Below are positions 54,410-64,000 of a stretch of DNA of 64,000 nucleotides, piece after piece. The translations under genes and the position numbers were made by a program. Under the pieces are notes generated by a model, which was not told where the DNA came from, searched no databases, and saw only the letters and a program-made list of their open reading frames with translations. This stretch comes from Tetracentron sinense. Lineage: Eukaryota > Streptophyta > Magnoliopsida > Trochodendrales > Trochodendraceae. The first letter of the stretch is position 1. Every line of letters starts with the position of its first letter. The stretch lies in assembly GCA_015143295.1 (NCBI GenBank), contig CM026566.1:6497072-6561071 (forward strand). The letters are read 5' to 3'.

Positions 54410-57400
54410 CTAAGAAGACAAGTCCCAGGGACAATAAAACAAGTAAAAATGGCGAGCCACAAGGAATTAGTTAACACCGCGTACAGGCCAGCCACGAATG
54501 CGGCAAACATTGCTATTATGGCAATGAGTATCAGAATTGTGAAAAACATAATGGTTAATTCTTCATCAATGTTGGAGTCAATGTAACTGTTACGAGTAAG
54601 GGTGAATATGAAACAGAGGAATACAGCGGTCATGGAGCATGACCATGCTATGGCATCCGTTACCACAAATACTTGGAAAGCTGCTTTTTTGGCAAGGGTT
54701 GCTGTGCCATCATTACTATTGTAACCTCCCGGAACTTGGAAAGCTGCTGCAAAGGTGACGGTGGGAATGAGAGCTGCCACTATCATCTGATTGCTGTTAA
54801 TTTCTTTTATCATATCGGAGGTATTGTCCTCAGCATCGATCCTTTTGTGCATTTACAAGATCCCAATCTTTTTCATTAAATGGTTCCACTATACCAAATT
54901 TAGCGCCAGCATCATGCAGGTGCCCATAGACTTGAATCTCCTGTTCATATTTATGTAAACGTGAAGAAAGTAAGGGAGGACCCAAGTAAGAAGTTCATTT
55001 GATTAAAACAATATAATCTTACATTACACCCTTGATTTATTAATAGGATATTGCTCGCCCCCTAGACCATCTCTCGGAGAAAAGGACAACTAGTTTAGGA
55101 GTGGCCTTCATGGCCAAGTGGTTGTCCTTTTCCCAACCTAATAACATAACAATTAGACTAGTACTAAAAAAAATTAATACAAGGAACCGACTTGGCACCC
55201 TCGGTCAGTAACTAATATTTTCTAATGTCCTTGGTTTTTGGATAGTTCAAATGTAATTTAGTATTTGCATTTTGTTGGATTTTGGTAGCCTTAGAGGAAG
55301 CAGGGCCTCATCTTGGCAAGCGGGCAAGGCCCGACCGTCTAGGCTATCAAACACAACATTTTTGGTTTGGTTGATCCTGAGTCCTGACTATGGTTTTTAA
55401 TTTCAGTAAAATTTCGCTATTAGTTCCCTCATCCGATAACTTTTTTTTTTTAATATTCAGACACGCAGTTAGGCCGCAACCCCGGTTAGAAGTTAGTATT
55501 TGTTCTAAGTTAAGGGCGGGTGGAAAGTACAACACTCACCCTCTCTGGAATGAATCCTGGAACCTCCTTCCTAATGGCACCTACTGCTGGGCTACTCCCA
55601 GGTGTGTCATCTGAAAACCTTGTTAAACTAGAAAATTTAGAAAAGCTATTTAAGTTATACATTTAAACTAAAAAAAACTAATTCTTAGGAATTTGAACTG
55701 TTGATATATTAAAAAACTCTCTTCTGGTAACTTATGTAAACTAGAAAAACTATCTAACTTATTAAAACTATAAAAATCTATTTATTAAGAATTAAGACTC
55801 TTGATATATTAGCAAAAAAATTAATAAAAAAGAAAAAATTAAAAATTAATTTATTTCAACATATTGGAAGATTTCTAGAGAATATTTGATTGATATATTT
55901 CAATAATAAAATTTTCTCAGATAAACATTCAAAATTTCATTAAAGTTGTTAGGATTTAAAACTTTGATCCAACTCGGCATGAGTAATTTCCATAAATGGA
56001 CGTAGTGAATGTTGTAGGCTCCCATGACTTAGAACAGATACTAATCTACCGGGCTTGCAGCCTACAAAGCGTCTCTCACCAAAAATAAATAAAAAATTTT
56101 AGGCTTATTAAATAAAAAGTGTTGGTTGCTTTGCTGTACCGTGTTGGACATTCCTTCTTGGAAATTTCATATTTGGTGATTGGGTTGTAACTAAGAAATG
56201 ATCTATAGATTCTTTGGCTAATATCTTTGCTGTAATCTTGGGCTAAGATCATTACTATAACGGTTCTAATATGTCTGTATCCTCTATATAAATCTGGGGT
56301 GAAACCCAAAGAAGGAACAGGGAATAAATAAGAAATTTGGTTATCAGTTTCGTGGATGTAGGCTTCTCAACAGAACCACGTTAAATCTTTGTGTTCCCAA
56401 CACTTTACTTTCTTTCATCTTGTTATATGGTTGCAGTACCTCGAATAATAAAAAGAAAAGGCCTCTTTCTAATTTTAGATTCATAAAGCATGCACTCTCC
56501 TCATTTCCCCAAAGAAAAATATTCACCTACTCAGTAGGTGAGGCAATGAAGGGCGTCTTGGGTCTCTTTTTCATGCCACGTGTCCCCATTTAAACTTCCT
56601 TTAACTGTGATTAAGGTTCACTAACCCGTAGAGTTCACCCATCTACCCTTGCTTTTAGAAAAGATAATTTAAAAAATTTAACCAAGGGTTAATTTGCTCT
56701 TCCCCAAAAAGGAGTGTCAGAGTGCATTTGAAGGAGAGCCTTGCACTCCCCTTTTAAAGGGCAAAAACAAGTGGGATAATAGTAGCTTATACTTTTATTT
56801 AATGCACTCTCTAATTGAATAGTGTGTTGGCAAAACACAGATGTATAAGACAAATACGCAAGGAAAAAAAAAGGGGAAATAGTTAACGTACCCATGAATT
56901 CCATTTTAAAACCTAAGGCCCTCCTATTAGTGGATGCACCCCCTCTTAAATTACAGGCAGAGCTTTGAACTCCTTTTTAAAGGATAGATCGGTGCAATTT
57001 TATAATTATAAATAGAGTGCACTTTCTAAAGAGATTATTTTACCACTATAGGTGGTGGTAATTTTGTAATTATGAATAGAGAAAGTAGTAGTTTTGTAAA
57101 GGGATATTTCTTCATAATTACAAATTTGCCACCCTTTTTTACATTAAAAGAAGTAATCTTTTTTTTTTTTTTTGGAAGGTAAGGGGGGTAATCGCATGGA
57201 AATAGAAATCCAACCTCCATTGATGCATCTTCTCTTGGCAAAGTCAAGTCGAGGGGTGTGAAGTTGTCATTGTTCATGGTATCAATGTCCACTCTGCCCT
57301 CCTTCTCTAACATAGATTCCACCAGTTTAGGATTGCCTATCTTAACGGCCAGATGCAAAGGGGTGTTTCCCTCATTGTCCTGCTGGTTTAAGACCTCATC

Positions 57401-57741
57401 ATCCCTAACCTTACTCATAAGACAATCGAGCACCCCTACACGTGCCTTTCCGATGCAAACATGAAAAGCATTCTGACCTCTATTGTTAACCAGCTCAACA
57501 GCATCTGGGTACCCTCAAATGATCATCTCAGTTGTCCGAGCGTTACCATTACCCGCTGCATAATGAAGAGCTGATCTGCCATCCTTGTCTTGGATGTAGG
57601 CTACTGAGCTGTCTGCCTCTAATAAAAGTATGGTCACCCCAGTCCAACCATAGGATGCAGCATAGTGAAGAGCAGTCCTCCCATAGATATCCTGTCCTTC
57701 GATGAGTTCTGGCTTTTTTTCCACTAATAATTTTGTAATAT
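54367..57741 (-). pseudogene. ACD6-like ankyrin/PGG membrane protein gene, broken
   Basis: The ankyrin exon (57741-57215) has consecutive repeats: QDIYGRTALHYAASYGW, QDKDGRSALHYAAGNGN, NRGQNAFHVCI and DNEGNTPLHLAVKIGN. After a 2.3-kb intron, the PGG exon (54940-54367) encodes VYGHLHDAG, then MIVAALIPTVTFAAAFQVPGG and three further hydrophobic segments, four in all. Family members sit in membranes and act in defence and cell-death signalling (known from ACD6). Lesions: TGA at about 57518 inside an ankyrin repeat, probably from CGA; a one-base frameshift near 54855; and a MITE that replaces the last residues. The ankyrin exon acceptor is ATGGCAG/AT; the donor has lost bases (GAG/GTTGG; the duplicate has GAG/GTAAAA). 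The 5' exons are not visible: copia sits upstream. Confidence 0.85.
54941..57214 (-). other. Intron of the ACD6-like gene
   Basis: AT-rich, non-coding, with a PGG-exon acceptor ATGAACAG/GAG at 54940. It contains a foldback-repeat arm near 56590-56660. From 56405 on, it is present again at 62853 onward. Confidence 0.6.
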
Positions 57742-58013
57742 CTGCCATGCATATAAGAGGGTTAAAAGCAGAGAGATACCAATTTTTGTTAAATTGAGAG
57801 AGCATTGGAAATATTTATTTACTGATCTACCCCCTGCAATTTCTTCATCTTATTTCAAATATGAGTGGATCAGAAAATGAACTCTTCCACATGGTTGATG
57901 GGAAGAGTCCTCTCATTTATTTATGAATAGGAAATAGGTAACCCAAATTAAGAATGAAAAGAATTTGTTCTAATTACCATAATTATAATGGCCCCAAATG
58001 GCCTTGACGTGTA
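57742..58013 (-). other. Upstream intron/flank of the ankyrin exon
   Basis: Ends at the left copia LTR. No coding sequence is seen. Confidence 0.5.
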
Positions 58014-58545
58014 TGTTAGAGTTTTTTATTATTAAATAAAAACCCATGTGGTCCAACGCAACTTTTAGGCTTTCAATACTCGAATTGTATTGCTGTCAAT
58101 AGAGAATGTTAAGGTTAATGGGTCCCACTAAAGAGATGTGATCGAACTGGGACTCTTTAAGTGTTATTAAAGCTAACAACATGGTCAGGGTTGGCGACCG
58201 TTAGATCTTTGGTGTGATCCCTCTTAGTCCTTGGATCTTATGATGGGTAGGGTTCCAAGGGTATATAAAGCAAAGGGGGGTCCCTCTTTTCTCTTACGTC
58301 ATTAAGAAGCCCCATTGAATCAGACCTAAGGAGAAAAGAGAAGACTCTTCTCATCCTCTCAAGCGCCAAGAAACCCAGCATCACACCATGAAGGGAACAG
58401 GGAAATTCTAGTGAAAGGTATGAGATTACCAGTTTCAATCCTTGTCTATTTTGTTTATGAATTCTAGAAAATTTTTCGCATGGTCTAGATCTAGGATTGG
58501 AATAATACATAAGGTTTAAATTGTTTATTATTCTGAATCCCAACA
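58014..58545 (+). repeat. 5' LTR of the copia element
   Basis: Starts TGTTAGAG, ends CCCAACA before the PBS. A TATA (GTATATAAAG) is at 58261-58270. The 3' LTR lacks this TATA (CAAATAAAG) and 42 bp before it. Confidence 0.88.
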
Positions 58546-58547
58546 AT

Positions 58548-58559
58548 TGGTATCAGAGC
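58548..58559 (+). other. Primer-binding site of the copia element
   Basis: TGGTATCAGAGC, initiator-Met tRNA type, 2 nt after the LTR. Confidence 0.9.
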
Positions 58560-60174
58560 TCAGGCTTGACCTTGTGATTAATTTTTCTCAATAATCAAAA
58601 TTTGAGTCCAATTTAATTTATTTTCGGATTTTTATTGATCTAAATGATTGATAATTAAGGTTAATCAAATAAATAGAATTTGATTGATTTTCGGATTTTT
58701 ATGATCAATTTTTATTGATCTATGATGATTAAGGTAAATTAGATGATTCGAATGAATTTATTTTTTCGTATTAAGGATCCGAGTGATTCAGGTTTAAGGA
58801 AGATCAAAAAAAGGGGGCTTTCACCATTTTCAGGTGAACGGCGATTCCGCTGCCGTCCCTCGCCGGAAGGGACCACCGGCAGTGAAGTTTTGCTCACCGG
58901 AGGGAAGCCGACCAAACGGCACCGGAGTTGGCAGGTTTGGTGGTCGGTAGCCCCCCCCCCCCTTGGTGGTTACAGTATGCGGTGGTTAGGGTTTTGAAAT
59001 AATAAATAAATAAATAAAAATTTCGGGTGAGGAAGATAGAATCACGAGGGTTAACCCCGACCCATGGCCCGATCCGAATAAGCTGACCCGGAACCGAATG
59101 CGTTGGTCCGACCCGACCTGGATCCATATACCTGGCCCAAATAAAACCCGAACCCGTTCTCTAGACCGGACCAGTTCAACTGGACCGATGGCTGAACCAA
59201 CCGGACCGAACTAGGGCCCAGACCGGACCGTGTGACGGCATCAGACCACGCGCGCGTGATACATAGACCGCGCGTGACCGCAATTCGTGCACATACAACA
59301 CATTTCCCGAGCGTGATGCGCACTCCCAACGCGTGAGATGCGCGTGACACTCGCAGGGGTTTCTTGTGCGCGTGACACGTCCCCAGGACATGTCTAGGGG
59401 AGGTGTCCAACCATTTCTAAGGATTTTGGGTGTTCTGATTCCGTTTTTGGGGTCCATTTAGACTTCTGAGCACTGTAAAGAGTTGTTTTAGTGCATAGAC
59501 ATCATTTTCTTATGGTTTTGACATTAAATAAATAAAGAACTTGATACTTGTACCCAAAATTAATATCAGAAACTAAAGTTAGATCATCCTATGGGGTTTA
59601 GGTTTGATCTGTAAGGCGTTCGTTCGAATGGTCATAACCAAAGTAGGTTAGATTGTCTTGCCTAAAGGTGACCGTCCTATGGAGGTTATGGTTATTCGAA
59701 TTTAGGGATTTCAGTCTCTTTAAGATCGCGAGTTTGCACTCACCTTCATTGAATAGCTAGTCTTGCCTAAAGGTGTATAGGGACTTCATGTAGACCGAAT
59801 AGGGCAAAATGATTTGTGTGTAGCGGTGGGAGAAAGATAACTCTCTTGCCCAAAGGTGTGGAAGTGTCGTAATCAATCCAAAACGTGATAGATCAGTTCT
59901 GTGTGCGACTGTTGTCGCCAATTGAGGGGTGAATTGCATGTTGAAATCTCTTACCCAAAGGTGTGATTAGATGATACGCCCACCTGTCCCGTAAAGTGGA
60001 AGTAAGCAATTTTAAAGTAAACCACTTTAGCTATCTGGCTTAACCCCAAATCCGGATTAGAATAATAAAGCTTAAATAAAGTCATGCAAGGATATGTATA
60101 AAGTAAATTATTATAATTTGTGCAATAATTCGTTAGACATACCATAACATAGTAAAACATTGACATTTTCATAT
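58560..60174 (+). other. Copia leader, non-coding
   Basis: 1.6 kb without a supported ORF. Its middle (58830-59400) is GC-rich and rich in GACC/CGCG motifs. Further on, the phrase TTGCC-AAAGGTG recurs about five times (59660-59970). Confidence 0.5.
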
Positions 60175-61056
60175 ATGGATGGGTCTGTAGTTCAGAAACA
60201 TTTAACTGGGATTGAGCCTTTGAATGGTTCAAACTATAGTTCTTGAAAAATGCAGCTAGATATAGTTTTGGGTTACCTTAATTACGATTTTATCCTACTG
60301 GAGGAAAAGCCTGTTACTCCCACTGCCGAGTCTTCAGATTCAGATAAGTTCTAGCATTCGAAGTGAGAGAAGGCCAATAGGATGGTTATAATGATCATTA
60401 GAGCTTCTGTTCAAGAAGTCATCAGGGGTGGTATTCCTGCTGGTGATACTGCTAAGGTTCTTCTTAAGACTATCAAGAAGCAATTTATGAGGTCTGTTTG
60501 GTCTCGTCAGTACAGTTGTTTGACTCAGCTGATTTCATTGAAGTATAATGGTGCTGGAAATGTTCAGGAGCACATCTTGAAGATATCTAAGTTGATTATC
60601 TCTCTTAGAGAGCTGGAGTTGACCATTGAGGACGACCTCATGGTGCATTTGGCTGTAACTTCCCTTCCTCAATCATTTGATGCTTTTAAAGTTAATTATA
60701 GTGCACAAGATAGGAAGGGGGATCTACATGAACTGATAGTTGTGTGTGTTAGTGAGGAAGAGCGCATGAAGCGTGGGAAAGCAGAGTCTACAAACTTGGC
60801 TATGAATTCTGGTAGTAAGAAGAATTTTAAAAATAAAGGGTTTCAGAAGCATAATTCACAGAATTTTTGGCAATGACAAAATTCAGGACAAAGTTCAAGT
60901 CATAATTTAGGACATAATTCAGGACATAATCAAGGACAAAGTTCGGGACATCAATTTCAGGGAAAGGATAATACTGAGGAACCAAAGGAGATTGAGTGTT
61001 TCTTCTGCAAGGGGAAATGTCACATGAAAAGAGATTGTTTCAAATATAAGGATTGA
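60175..61056 (+). pseudogene. Copia Gag (UBN2-type), five in-frame stops
   Basis: It starts MDGSVVQKHLTGIEPLNGSN. The core is typical of copia Gag: QLDIVLGYL, LLKTIKKQFMRSVWSRQY, LISLKYNGAGNVQEHI, LTIEDDLMVHLAVTSLPQSF. A repetitive NSGHNSGHN linker follows, then a zinc knuckle CFFCKGKCHMKRDC. All the stops seen lie where Trp is expected or plausible: TGA after NYSS (as in NYSSW), TAG and TGA in SDKF-HSK-EKANR, TGA after NFWQ and TGA after KYKD. Each is TGG changed to TGA or TAG. Otherwise the frame is intact, so the element was young when these changes arose. Confidence 0.88.
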
Positions 61057-61470
61057 TGCAGGAAGAACAAAGGAATTCATTCATCGGTGAAGCGCCAAGG
61101 CTGAGGAACTGTTGATTTTTGAAGAACTCTGCACCAACAGTATTAGAGGCTGTTGGAACTTGCTTTTAGTATTAGACTTTTTTCATGATTTTTACTATTA
61201 GATGTTATTTTCATTGTGCCATTGTTTAGGCGAGATATTATTTATTTTGGATTGGATACAATTTAGTTTTATCCTTGAGGGAAGTACACTCTTCATCAGA
61301 CATATTTTTTAGACAGTTGGTAGTAATATATTAGTGGATGATCTTTATTAGCTAACTTGGACTCATATTTTATGTCATTCTTGTTGTGTATGTTTGTTAA
61401 TTTTATTAGATTTTCTCTAGGTAATTGTGACTCTTGTGACAATTTGAATAGTAAACTTATAGTAGTAATC
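61057..61470 (+). other. Copia internal DNA without coding signal
   Basis: Sequence after the zinc knuckle; protease, integrase and RT expected here are missing. No recognisable motif. Confidence 0.4.
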
Positions 61471-61788
61471 TACTTGAATCAGTGGATATATGTTAAGATC
61501 AGTGGGAAGTTTGTAAGTTATAATTTGGATATCAAGATTACCAGAAATCATATTTCTAGACATTTGGAGTTATCTCATAGGATTTCATATTGGTTTACAA
61601 GAGATATATTGAACTAGAAGTTTAAAAGTTATTCAGACTCTGATTTGACTTGTTTTCAGGATAGTTTGAAATCCTCATCAGATTATGCGTTGTTACATGT
61701 TTGGATTATAAACCCGTTAACTAAAGAACTCTCCACCAAAAATGTTAAAGAACTTGTCACTATTATGAAACCTTTTAGAATCGTTTGA
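61471..61788 (+). pseudogene. Copia Pol C-terminal (RNase H end) remnant
   Basis: The reading ISGKFVSYNLDIKITRNHISR, then WIINPLTKELSTKNVKELV resembles the usual copia RNase H end (ADPLTKGLP-like). It ends in PFRIV-stop. One stop splits it. Short and decayed, so the assignment rests on the NPLTK-x-L motif and position. Confidence 0.5.
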
Positions 61789-62506
61789 TTCTTTTATTTA
61801 GTGGGATTATTGTTTATTGTTTTATATTCTAAACTTTTATATGATATACATGTCATTGTTTTACACTCTCAGATATCGATATGTTATGGTTATGCAAATT
61901 AAATAATTGATGCATCATTTGATTATAGTTATGTATTTGAACTGCACGTGCAAAAGGTAAAGACATCAAGTGATGGACTTCACATGACGGATGTCATTGA
62001 TGTTAGGTTTGCCCGAGAGCCTCGCACAAAGCTCTCAAGTTGCTTTGGCTGAACATGGTTGGGCATCATGTTTGGGGCCTTAATTTTGGATACAAGGTGA
62101 TGGACTTCACATGGGGGTTGCCGTAAAGTATCGGAATGACATGCATATGCTTAAATGCATGTAGCGTGGACAATTTTTGGACATACACATTTTGATAACA
62201 TAAGGTTGTGTACAGTCCATATCACACCATACTTAGCCACCATAAAGAACCGCTCTGGAACATTAGTATTACTAGCTGTTTGACCATGGAGTGGCTTGCA
62301 TCATAGTAATGAACACTAGTAGATGCTAAATGCTTCCATGATCACCGTTAGTGGTGCTTTTGAATCAAAGTGACAGTTAAAGAACACTTAATTCTCGACA
62401 ACAATGTTTTCCAAAATTAAAAGAGTGGCCACTCATGTTTTTAAAGTTGTTCAATCTGAAGAGTCATTTTATTTCACTTAAGAATTGCTCGGACCAAGTG
62501 GGAAAT
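61789..62506 (+). other. Copia 3' untranslated region and polypurine tract
   Basis: Non-coding. It ends in CCAAGTGGGAAAT directly before the 3' LTR. Confidence 0.55.
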
Positions 62507-62852
62507 TGTTTGAGTTTTTTTATTATTAAATAAAAACTCATGTGGTCCGGCGTAATCTTTAGGTTTTCAAAACTCGGATTGTATTACTGTCAATAGTGAA
62601 TGTTAAGGTTAATAGATCCCACTAAAGAGATGTGATCGAACTGGGACTCTTTAATTGTTATTAAAGCTAACAACATGGTCAGGGTTGGCGACCGTTATGA
62701 TGGGTAGGGTTCCAAGGGCAAATAAAGAAAAGCGGGGGCGGGGTCCCTCTTTTCTCTTACGTCATTAAGAAGCCCCATTGAATTAGACCTAAGGAGAAAA
62801 GAGAAGACTCTTCTCGTCCTCTCAAGCACCGAGAAACCCAGCATCACACCGT
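62507..62852 (+). repeat. 3' LTR of the copia element, truncated
   Basis: It starts TGTTTGAG and follows the 5' LTR to AGCATCACACC, then stops. About 185 bp of LTR are missing and sequence like 56405 follows at once. Confidence 0.85.
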
Positions 62853-64000
62853 CTTTAATTGTTATATGGTCGCAGTACCTCAAATAACAAAAAGAAAAGG
62901 CCTCTTTCTAATTCAGATTCATAAAGCATGCACTATCCTCATTTCCTCAAAGGAAAATATTCACCTCCTCAGTAGGTGAGGCAATGAAGGGCATCTTGGG
63001 TCTCTTTTTCATGCCACGTGTCCCCATTTAAACTTCCTTTAACTGTGATTAAGGTTCACTAACCCCTAGAGTTCACCCATTTACCCTTGCTTTTAGAAAA
63101 GATAATTTAAAAAATTTAACCAAGGGTTAATTTGGTCTTCCCCAAAAAGGAGTGTCAGAGTGCATTTGAAGGAGAGCCTTGCACTCCCGCACTCCCCTTT
63201 TAAAGGGCAAAAACAAGTGGGATAATAGTAGCTTATACTTTTATTTAATGCACTCTCTAATTGAATAGTGTGTTGGCAAAACACAGATGTATAAGACAAT
63301 TACGCAAGAAAAAAAAAAGGGGGAAATAGTTAACGTACCCATGAATTCTATTTTAAAACCTAAGGCCCACCTATTGGTGGATGCACCCCCTCTTAAATTA
63401 CAGGCAGAGCTTTGAACTCCTTTTTAATGGATAGATTGGTGCAATTTTATAATTATAAATAGAGTGCACTTTCTAAAGAGATTATTTTACCACTATAAGT
63501 ATAAGTGGTGGCAATTTTGTAATTATGAATAGAGAAAGTAGTAGTTTTGTAAAGGGATATTTCTTCATAATTACAAAATTACCACCTTTTTTTACATTAA
63601 AAGAAGTAATCTTTTTTTTTTGTTTTTTTGGAAGGTAAGGTGGGTAATCGCATGGAAATAGAAATCCAAAATTTTACCTCCATTGATGCATCTTCTCTTG
63701 GCAAAGTCAAGTCGAGGGGTGTGAAGTTGTCATTGTTCATGGTATCAATGTCCACTCTGCCCTCCTTCTCTAACATAGATTCCACCAGTTTAGGATTGCC
63801 TATCTTAACGGCCAGATGCAAAGGGGTGTTTCCCTCATTGTCCTGCTGGTTTAAGACCTCATCATCCCTAACCTTACTCATAAGACAATCGAGCACCCCT
63901 ACACGTGCCTTTCCGATGCAAACATGAAAAGCATTCTGACCTCTATTGTTAACCAGCTCAACAGCATCTGGGTACCCTCAAATGATCATCTCAGTTGTCC
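62853..64000. repeat. Second copy of 56405-57537 (tandem segmental duplication)
   Basis: It is collinear with 56405-57537, about 94-96% identical in non-coding parts by eye and identical over the 323 bp of shared exon. It runs off the window. Confidence 0.85.
63678..64000 (-). pseudogene. ACD6-like ankyrin exon, second copy (partial)
   Basis: Identical to 57215-57537, including the same in-frame TGA (about 63981), so both copies are broken in the same way. It encodes the repeats NRGQNAFHVCI and DNEGNTPLHLAVKIGN and ends EDASME. Its splice donor, GAG/GTAAAAT, is intact, unlike the first copy. The N-terminal half of the exon lies beyond the window. Confidence 0.85.

Larger units (their letters stand above)
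58014..62852 (+). mobile_element. Ty1/copia retrotransposon, pol mostly deleted
   Basis: 5' LTR 58014-58545, PBS, long leader, gag, a remnant of the Pol end, polypurine tract and a 3' LTR cut after about 345 of 532 bp. Integrase and RT core are absent. The right end joins sequence homologous to 56405, inside the ACD6-like gene intron. The cut LTR is best explained as the join of a tandem duplication. Confidence 0.85.

Noticed and set aside
54392..54879. Plus-strand ORFs (64 and 68 aa) over the PGG exon
   Set aside because: They are shadows of the minus-strand coding exon.
58830..59457. GC-rich region with minus-strand ORFs of 77-119 aa
   Set aside because: They lie antisense within the copia leader, overlap each other in different frames and have no domain.

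Overview
This is nuclear DNA of a flowering plant, most likely a eudicot. The evidence is nested LTR retrotransposons with primer sites matching initiator-Met tRNA, Ty3/gypsy polyproteins of the plant chromovirus (Tekay/Del-like) type, a Ty1/copia element, a hAT-type MITE, and an ankyrin plus PGG-domain gene of the plant ACD6-like family. No intact cellular gene was found; the only recognisable host gene is a broken ACD6-like locus at the right end.

Layout. 1-12590: a minus-strand gypsy element (D) with two LTRs and decayed gag-pol. It is split by a solo LTR (S, 4334-7693) and its left LTR is cut by another LTR end (1-153). 12605-13640: a copia-like LTR block. 13975-23995: the best preserved gypsy element (A, plus strand), with two 2.4-kb LTRs, intact gag and pol carrying one stop and one frameshift. 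23996-28717: a minus-strand gypsy element (B) cut in its RT by A. 28718-42659: an older gypsy family (F) with two LTRs, interrupted by a rearranged LTR piece (G) and by a deleted element (E, 34939-41185) that keeps only integrase. About 40720-43493 looks like unpolished sequence beside a 100-N gap (43494-43593). 43594-45764: minus-strand LTR H. 46892-49693: a second copia-like LTR block with an 879-bp internal tandem duplication. 50-54 kb: gene-poor DNA with a compound microsatellite and small foldback repeats. 53.6-58 kb: ACD6-like gene fragments and a MITE. 58014-62852: a deleted copia element, followed by the start of what looks like a tandem duplicate of 56405-62852.

The most interesting signal lies inside the LTRs of the related gypsy families S, A, B, D, E and G. 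Each carries, in the same order: (1) an array of palindromes (mostly ACCGATCGATCGGT, about 20 bp apart) upstream of the promoter; (2) a GT splice-donor-like site; (3) a family-specific tandem array; (4) a conserved hairpin (GCTGAG/CTCAGC); and (5) a small ORF of 36-51 codons starting ATGTCGGCAGGT. The small ORF encodes an acidic peptide with the pattern MSAG-x(1-9)-PFDIC-x-P-x-PW-VEE-x-Y. Its codons differ mostly at silent positions between families, so it looks like a conserved LTR-encoded microprotein or leader exon. A, B and D also share a spliceosomal-type intron of about 135 bp between gag and protease. The gag frame stops inside that intron, so splicing would decide between Gag and Gag-Pol.
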